From Verrucomicrobiales bacterium (GTDB lineage: Bacteria > Verrucomicrobiota > Verrucomicrobiia > Verrucomicrobiales > DEV007), in NCBI GenBank assembly GCA_003232855.1, contig QIKC01000277.1, forward strand, positions 1 through 7,846: a stretch of 7,846 bases of DNA, written 5' to 3'. Shown here piece by piece: positions 4,752-7,846 of this stretch. A program made the translations under genes and the position numbers. How positions within the stretch are numbered: position 1 is the stretch's first letter; every line of letters begins with the position of its first letter. Under the pieces are notes generated by a model. That model saw nothing but the letters and a program-made list of their open reading frames with translations. It had not been told where the DNA came from and made no database searches.

Positions 4752-6536
4752 TTACCCCTTCCACATCAACGGGATAAGCGCGCTCGCAGCAACCCATAGG
4801 AGAAAGGCCAACGGCACCCCGACACGTGCGAAGTCGGTGAATTTATAACCGCCCGCCCCATAGACATAGGTGTTGGTTTGATAGCCTATCGGGGTCGAGA
4901 AGCTGGCGCTGGCGCCAAACATGACCGCGATCACAAACGCGCGCGGGTCGGCATCGCCGAGTGCGGCGGCGACGCTAATGGCGATCGGGGTCAACAGAGC
5001 CGCCACCGCATTGTTGCTGATCAATTCGGTGAGCACAGCCGCCAGCAAATAGATGATGGAAATCATCACCACTCGGCCATAGCCGCCGGCGATATCCGTC
5101 GCCCAATTGGCCACGTCCGCTGCCAGACCTGTCTTCTCTAACGCCATCCCCATCCCTAACATCCCGAAAATCATGAAGATGACTTTCCACTCAACCGCCT
5201 CATAAGCCTCGCTCGGTTCGATACAGCGAGTAAACAATACGAGCAACGCCGCCGCCAGTGCCAGCACGATGAGTGGCGAAAGTTTGAGCGCGCCGAAGAT
5301 CATGAATAACAACAGCGCGCCGATCGCGAAGGGCACCTTCGAGCGCCGGACGGGGCGCGCTTTGGGTTGCGAGAGGTTGATGAAATCGCGTTCTTGAAAA
5401 AGGCTATTCATCCGGTCGACCGGCCCCTCTACCAAAAGCGTGTCGCCAAAGGCCAGCTTAACCGCCTCGAAACGCTCCTTCAAGTTCACCCCGCGACGGT
5501 GCACGGCGAGGATTAGGACACCGAAACGCTGGCGGAAGTTGAGTTCCTTGAGCGACTGCCCGACCAGCGACGAGCCCGGGCCGATAATCCCCTCCATCAG
5601 CACGGCTGAATCGGTTCGCAGCCGCTTCAGACCGAGATCGCCGGCATCTCCGATCTCCAGTCCCGCCGTCTCACCGGCGTCGATCACGCCGGCGACGCGA
5701 CTCTTTACCAGCAGCTGGTCGCCCTCCTCGAAGGCGATTTTGTTCAGCGGCGTCTCCAGCCGCGCCCCGCGCCGCGTCACTTCGATGATTCGGAACTCGC
5801 GAATTTTCGCCAGCCGCGTATTGCCGATGGTCTTGCCAACCAACGGCGACGCCTCGCCCACCACCGCGACGGTGAGGAACTCCTTCCCCTCCTCCGCCTC
5901 GAATAAGGTGGAAAGCGTGATCCGGTCGGGCAGCAAATGCCTGCCAACGAAGTACATGTAGAGAAACGTGATCGCGACGAAAACGATCCCCAGTCGCGAG
6001 ACTTCGAACATGCCGAATTCGGCGAGCCGCGGATCGCCCGATTTCTCCGCGATGCCCGCCGCGATGAGATTGGTCGAGGTGCCGATGATGGTGCAGGTGC
6101 CGCCGACGATCGCCGCATAGGACAAGGGGATGAGAAAGCGCGAGGCCACCAAGTTGTGTTTCCTCGATAAGGCCAAAACGATCGGCAGGAAAACCACCAC
6201 CACCGGCGTGTTGTTCACGAACGCGGACAGCACGGCCACCACCGCCATGAGGACGATGAGGATGCGCTTCTCGCGGCTCCCCGCCGCTTTCTCAAACCAC
6301 CCCCCGAGCGCGTCGATCGTGCCCGTGCGCTCAAGAGCGGCACTGAGGATGAACATGCAGGCGATAATGATCGGCGCCGGGTTCGAGAACACCGAAAGTG
6401 CCTCGTCCGCCGTCAAAACCCCCGACACCATCAGCAGCACGAATGCCCCCATCGCCACCATGTCCGGCGGAAACCACTCTCGCACGAACGCCGCGAAGAC
6501 GACAATCAGGAGGAAACAAACGAAGAACTGGTCCAT
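4752..6536 (-). CDS. SLC13/DASS-family anion permease with two TrkA_C domains
   Basis: 594 residues from ATG at 6536. Two membrane halves flank a soluble insert. The first half (about 1-200) has many helices, the FVNNTPVVVVFLP segment (107-118) and GTCTIIGTSTNLIAAG (146-161), the family's substrate and sodium-site pattern. The insert carries two TrkA_C (RCK_C) domains, about 215-290 and 308-380, each ending with an acidic-Gly-Asp-Leu-Val type strand (FEEGDQLLV, LAFGDTLLV). The second half (about 402-592) mirrors the first with TELISNNAVAALLTPIAI (503-520) and FSTPIGYQTNTYVYG (546-560). This architecture is shared by YfbS-like proteins and by sulfate transporters of the SAC1/SLT type. Sodium-coupled uptake of sulfate or another anion is the best guess, but the substrate cannot be read from sequence. 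TrkA_C domains usually sense small ligands. The gene is divergent from cstA across a repeat-rich gap, and its start has no Shine-Dalgarno. Confidence 0.88.
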   Translation of the reverse strand: MDQFFVCFLLIVVFAAFVREWFPPDMVAMGAFVLLMVSGVLTADEALSVFSNPAPIIIACMFILSAALERTGTIDALGGWFEKAAGSREKRILIVLMAVVAVLSAFVNNTPVVVVFLPIVLALSRKHNLVASRFLIPLSYAAIVGGTCTIIGTSTNLIAAGIAEKSGDPRLAEFGMFEVSRLGIVFVAITFLYMYFVGRHLLPDRITLSTLFEAEEGKEFLTVAVVGEASPLVGKTIGNTRLAKIREFRIIEVTRRGARLETPLNKIAFEEGDQLLVKSRVAGVIDAGETAGLEIGDAGDLGLKRLRTDSAVLMEGIIGPGSSLVGQSLKELNFRQRFGVLILAVHRRGVNLKERFEAVKLAFGDTLLVEGPVDRMNSLFQERDFINLSQPKARPVRRSKVPFAIGALLLFMIFGALKLSPLIVLALAAALLVLFTRCIEPSEAYEAVEWKVIFMIFGMLGMGMALEKTGLAADVANWATDIAGGYGRVVMISIIYLLAAVLTELISNNAVAALLTPIAISVAAALGDADPRAFVIAVMFGASASFSTPIGYQTNTYVYGAGGYKFTDFARVGVPLAFLLWVAASALIPLMWKG

Positions 6537-6583
6537 TGGTTAGTTGGATGATTGGTCAATTAGATGATTGGGTGATTGGGTGC

Positions 6584-6604
6584 GTAGGTCGCCGCCCACC
6601 CTAC
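6584..6604. repeat. Short inverted repeat GTAGG...CCTAC
   Basis: GTAGG (6584-6588) and CCTAC (6600-6604) flank an 11-base C-rich loop, between the left and right arms of the CCAATCA cluster. It may be a small dispersed element; pairing is only five bases. Confidence 0.3.
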
Positions 6605-6642
6605 TAATCACCACGCCAATCCCCCAATCAACCAATTGTGGC

Positions 6643-6659
6643 GACGGTTTTCAACCGTC
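6643..6659. repeat. Perfect 7-bp hairpin between CCAATCA repeats
   Basis: GACGGTT (6643-6649) and AACCGTC (6653-6659) form a perfect stem with a TTC loop. No U-tract follows on either strand, so it is not a standard terminator. It sits between two copies of AATCAACCAATT (6626-6637 and 6673-6684), as if inserted into or carried with the array, and resembles a dispersed intergenic palindrome. Confidence 0.5.
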
Positions 6660-6712
6660 TGGCTCCTACCCCAATCAACCAATTTCCAAATCAACCAATC
6701 AACCAATCCGCC

Positions 6713-7846
6713 ATGCCCACCCTCGCTATCGCCATCGGCGCGCTCGTTCTCTACCTCGTCGCCTACCACACCTACGGGCGTTTCCTCGCTCGCAAAATCT
6801 TCAAGCTGGATCCCGATGCCCTTGTGCCCAGCGTCGAGCTGCGTGACGATGTCGATTACGTGCCGACCAAGAGGGGCATCATCTTCGGTCACCACTTCAC
6901 CTCCATCGCCGGCACCGGCCCCATCGTCGGCCCGGCACTGGCGGTCATTTGGGGGTGGGTTCCGGCGCTGCTTTGGGTGCTTTTTGGTTCAATATTGATC
7001 GGTGCGGTACACGATTTCGGCTCGCTGGTGGTGTCGATGCGCAACCGCGGACAGACCATCGGCGACGTCGCCGGGCGGGTGCTCGCCCCGCGCACGCGGG
7101 TGCTCTTTCTGACGATCCTGTTCATGGCTTTGACCATCGTGCTGGCGATCTTCGGCCTAGTCATCGCCGCCGTGTTCAAGATGTACCCTGCCGCGATTCT
7201 CCCCTGCTTGGTGCAGATCCCGATCGCCGTGGCCATCGGCCTGATGATCCACCGTCAGGGCAAGAGCATTCTCATTCCTTCAATAATCGCGCTGACGGTG
7301 ATGTATCTCTCGGTCTATTTCGGCAATGTCGGCCTGCTTGGCGATTTCAACAACACGCTGGCCGGCTGGTCGGTGCTCACTTGGGTGATCGTCCTGCTGA
7401 TCTATTCTTACATCGCCTCGGTGCTGCCGGTGTGGACGCTGCTGCAGCCGCGCGATTTTATCAATAGCCTGCAACTACTGAGCGCCATCGGTCTGGTGAT
7501 GATAGGGCTGGTGGTCGCCGGCATCTGGGGCGGTGCACCGATTGATGCCGACGGCGCGCGGCCGGCTTTGGAAATCGTCGCGCCGGCAATGCGGATTGGC
7601 GATGACGCTCCCGCGGGCGCGCCTTGGATCTTCCCTTTCCTGTTCATCACCATCGCCTGCGGCGCCATCAGCGGCTTTCACTGCCTGGTCTCCAGCGGCA
7701 CCAGCTCGAAGCAGCTCAAGAGCGAAAGCGACGCCCAATTTGTCGGCTACGGGTCGATGCTGACCGAGGGCTTTCTCGCCGTGCTAGTAATCCTCGCCTG
7801 TGTCGCCGGGCTCGGGCTCGGCACCAAGGGCGCAGACGGCGGAGTG
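6713..7846 (+). CDS. cstA: CstA-family carbon starvation protein / peptide-pyruvate transporter (cut by right edge)
   Basis: ATG at 6713 opens a frame of 378 codons with no stop before the window ends. It is identified by DYVPTKRGIIFGHHFTSIAG (48-67), GPIVGPALAVIWGWVPALLW (69-88), FGSILIGAVHDFGSL (91-105), SMRNRGQTIGDVAG (108-121) and ACGAISGFHCLVSSGTSSKQ (315-334), the strongest CstA signatures. At least eight hydrophobic segments alternate with short loops. Family members run about 500-700 residues, so the C-terminal part is missing. CstA and BtsT proteins are inner-membrane proton-coupled importers of peptides or pyruvate, usually induced on carbon starvation; which substrate applies here is unknown. 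The start is only a few bases after the CCAATCA repeat array and has no Shine-Dalgarno. A two-component (BtsSR-like) or CRP-type control region was not recognised. The gene is divergent from the SLC13 permease. Confidence 0.93.
   Translation, partial: MPTLAIAIGALVLYLVAYHTYGRFLARKIFKLDPDALVPSVELRDDVDYVPTKRGIIFGHHFTSIAGTGPIVGPALAVIWGWVPALLWVLFGSILIGAVHDFGSLVVSMRNRGQTIGDVAGRVLAPRTRVLFLTILFMALTIVLAIFGLVIAAVFKMYPAAILPCLVQIPIAVAIGLMIHRQGKSILIPSIIALTVMYLSVYFGNVGLLGDFNNTLAGWSVLTWVIVLLIYSYIASVLPVWTLLQPRDFINSLQLLSAIGLVMIGLVVAGIWGGAPIDADGARPALEIVAPAMRIGDDAPAGAPWIFPFLFITIACGAISGFHCLVSSGTSSKQLKSESDAQFVGYGSMLTEGFLAVLVILACVAGLGLGTKGADGGV

Larger units (their letters stand above)
6535..6707. repeat. Octamer-period CCAATCA/TGATTGG repeat cluster
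   Basis: The divergent permease-cstA gap is built from variants of one motif. The right arm carries AATCAACCAAT at 6626-6636, 6673-6683, 6689-6699 and 6697-6707, the last two overlapping with an 8-bp period. The left arm carries the opposite orientation, including tandem TGATTGGG at 6565-6572 and 6573-6580 and ATTGGT at 6535-6540 and 6551-6556. The whole is a loose inverted repeat about 170 bp long that reaches the permease start codon. No sigma-70 promoter could be fitted convincingly. Confidence 0.7.

Noticed and set aside
4708..4752. A 14-codon open frame on the minus strand (MDVIQIQVERILRE) whose ATG overlaps the permease stop as TAATG
   Set aside because: The overlap is typical of coupled genes, but the frame is too short to judge, has no recognisable similarity and no conservation evidence.
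5440..5961. A 173-codon plus-strand frame inside the permease gene
   Set aside because: Its Ser/Arg/Pro-rich composition is that of a shadow frame, and the minus strand encodes a well-supported transporter here.
6608..6895. A 95-codon minus-strand frame with WLI/LVDW repeats across the cstA start
   Set aside because: The repeats come from the CCAATCA DNA array, and the rest is antisense to the cstA coding region.

Overview
The window has about 58-60% G+C by eye and reads as an ordinary bacterial chromosome carrying housekeeping genes. Several points suggest Verrucomicrobia: the form of ribosomal protein L33, the Lys/Ala-rich DksA-like protein, and start codons mostly lacking a clear Shine-Dalgarno sequence. 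This placement is inferred from remembered family sequences, not from a search. I recognise nine protein genes, two of them cut by the window edges. I see no rRNA, tRNA, CRISPR, insertion sequence or phage gene.

Layout. The 3' end of dcd (dCTP deaminase, +) converges on a three-helix membrane protein with a DUF4105 domain (-). A 119-bp divergent gap holding two overlapping palindromes separates that gene from a secreted parvulin-type peptidyl-prolyl isomerase (+). The isomerase converges on a minus-strand series, listed here in transcription order: an SLC13-type permease with two TrkA_C domains (6536-4752), a DksA/TraR-like protein with a histone-H1-like Lys/Ala arm (4573-3779), rpmG (3747-3574), rpsR (3539-3300) and folE2 (3208-2417). 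Upstream of the permease, a 176-bp gap full of CCAATCA-type octamer repeats and small hairpins separates it from a divergent cstA (+), which runs off the right edge.

How the genes fit together. The dksA-like, rpmG and rpsR genes are 31-34 bp apart and probably form one transcript. The unit has a candidate promoter before the dksA-like gene and a hairpin between rpsR and folE2. In all four products the zinc site found in the classical counterpart is missing or broken. The DksA finger reads C-S-T-C, L33 and S18 are the cysteine-poor forms, and FolE2 is the zinc-independent class of GTP cyclohydrolase I. This resembles the content of zinc-sparing (Zur) regulons elsewhere, but no recognisable Zur box was seen and the proteins could simply be the only copies in this genome. 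That run is the most interesting part of the window. I found no clearly undescribed system.
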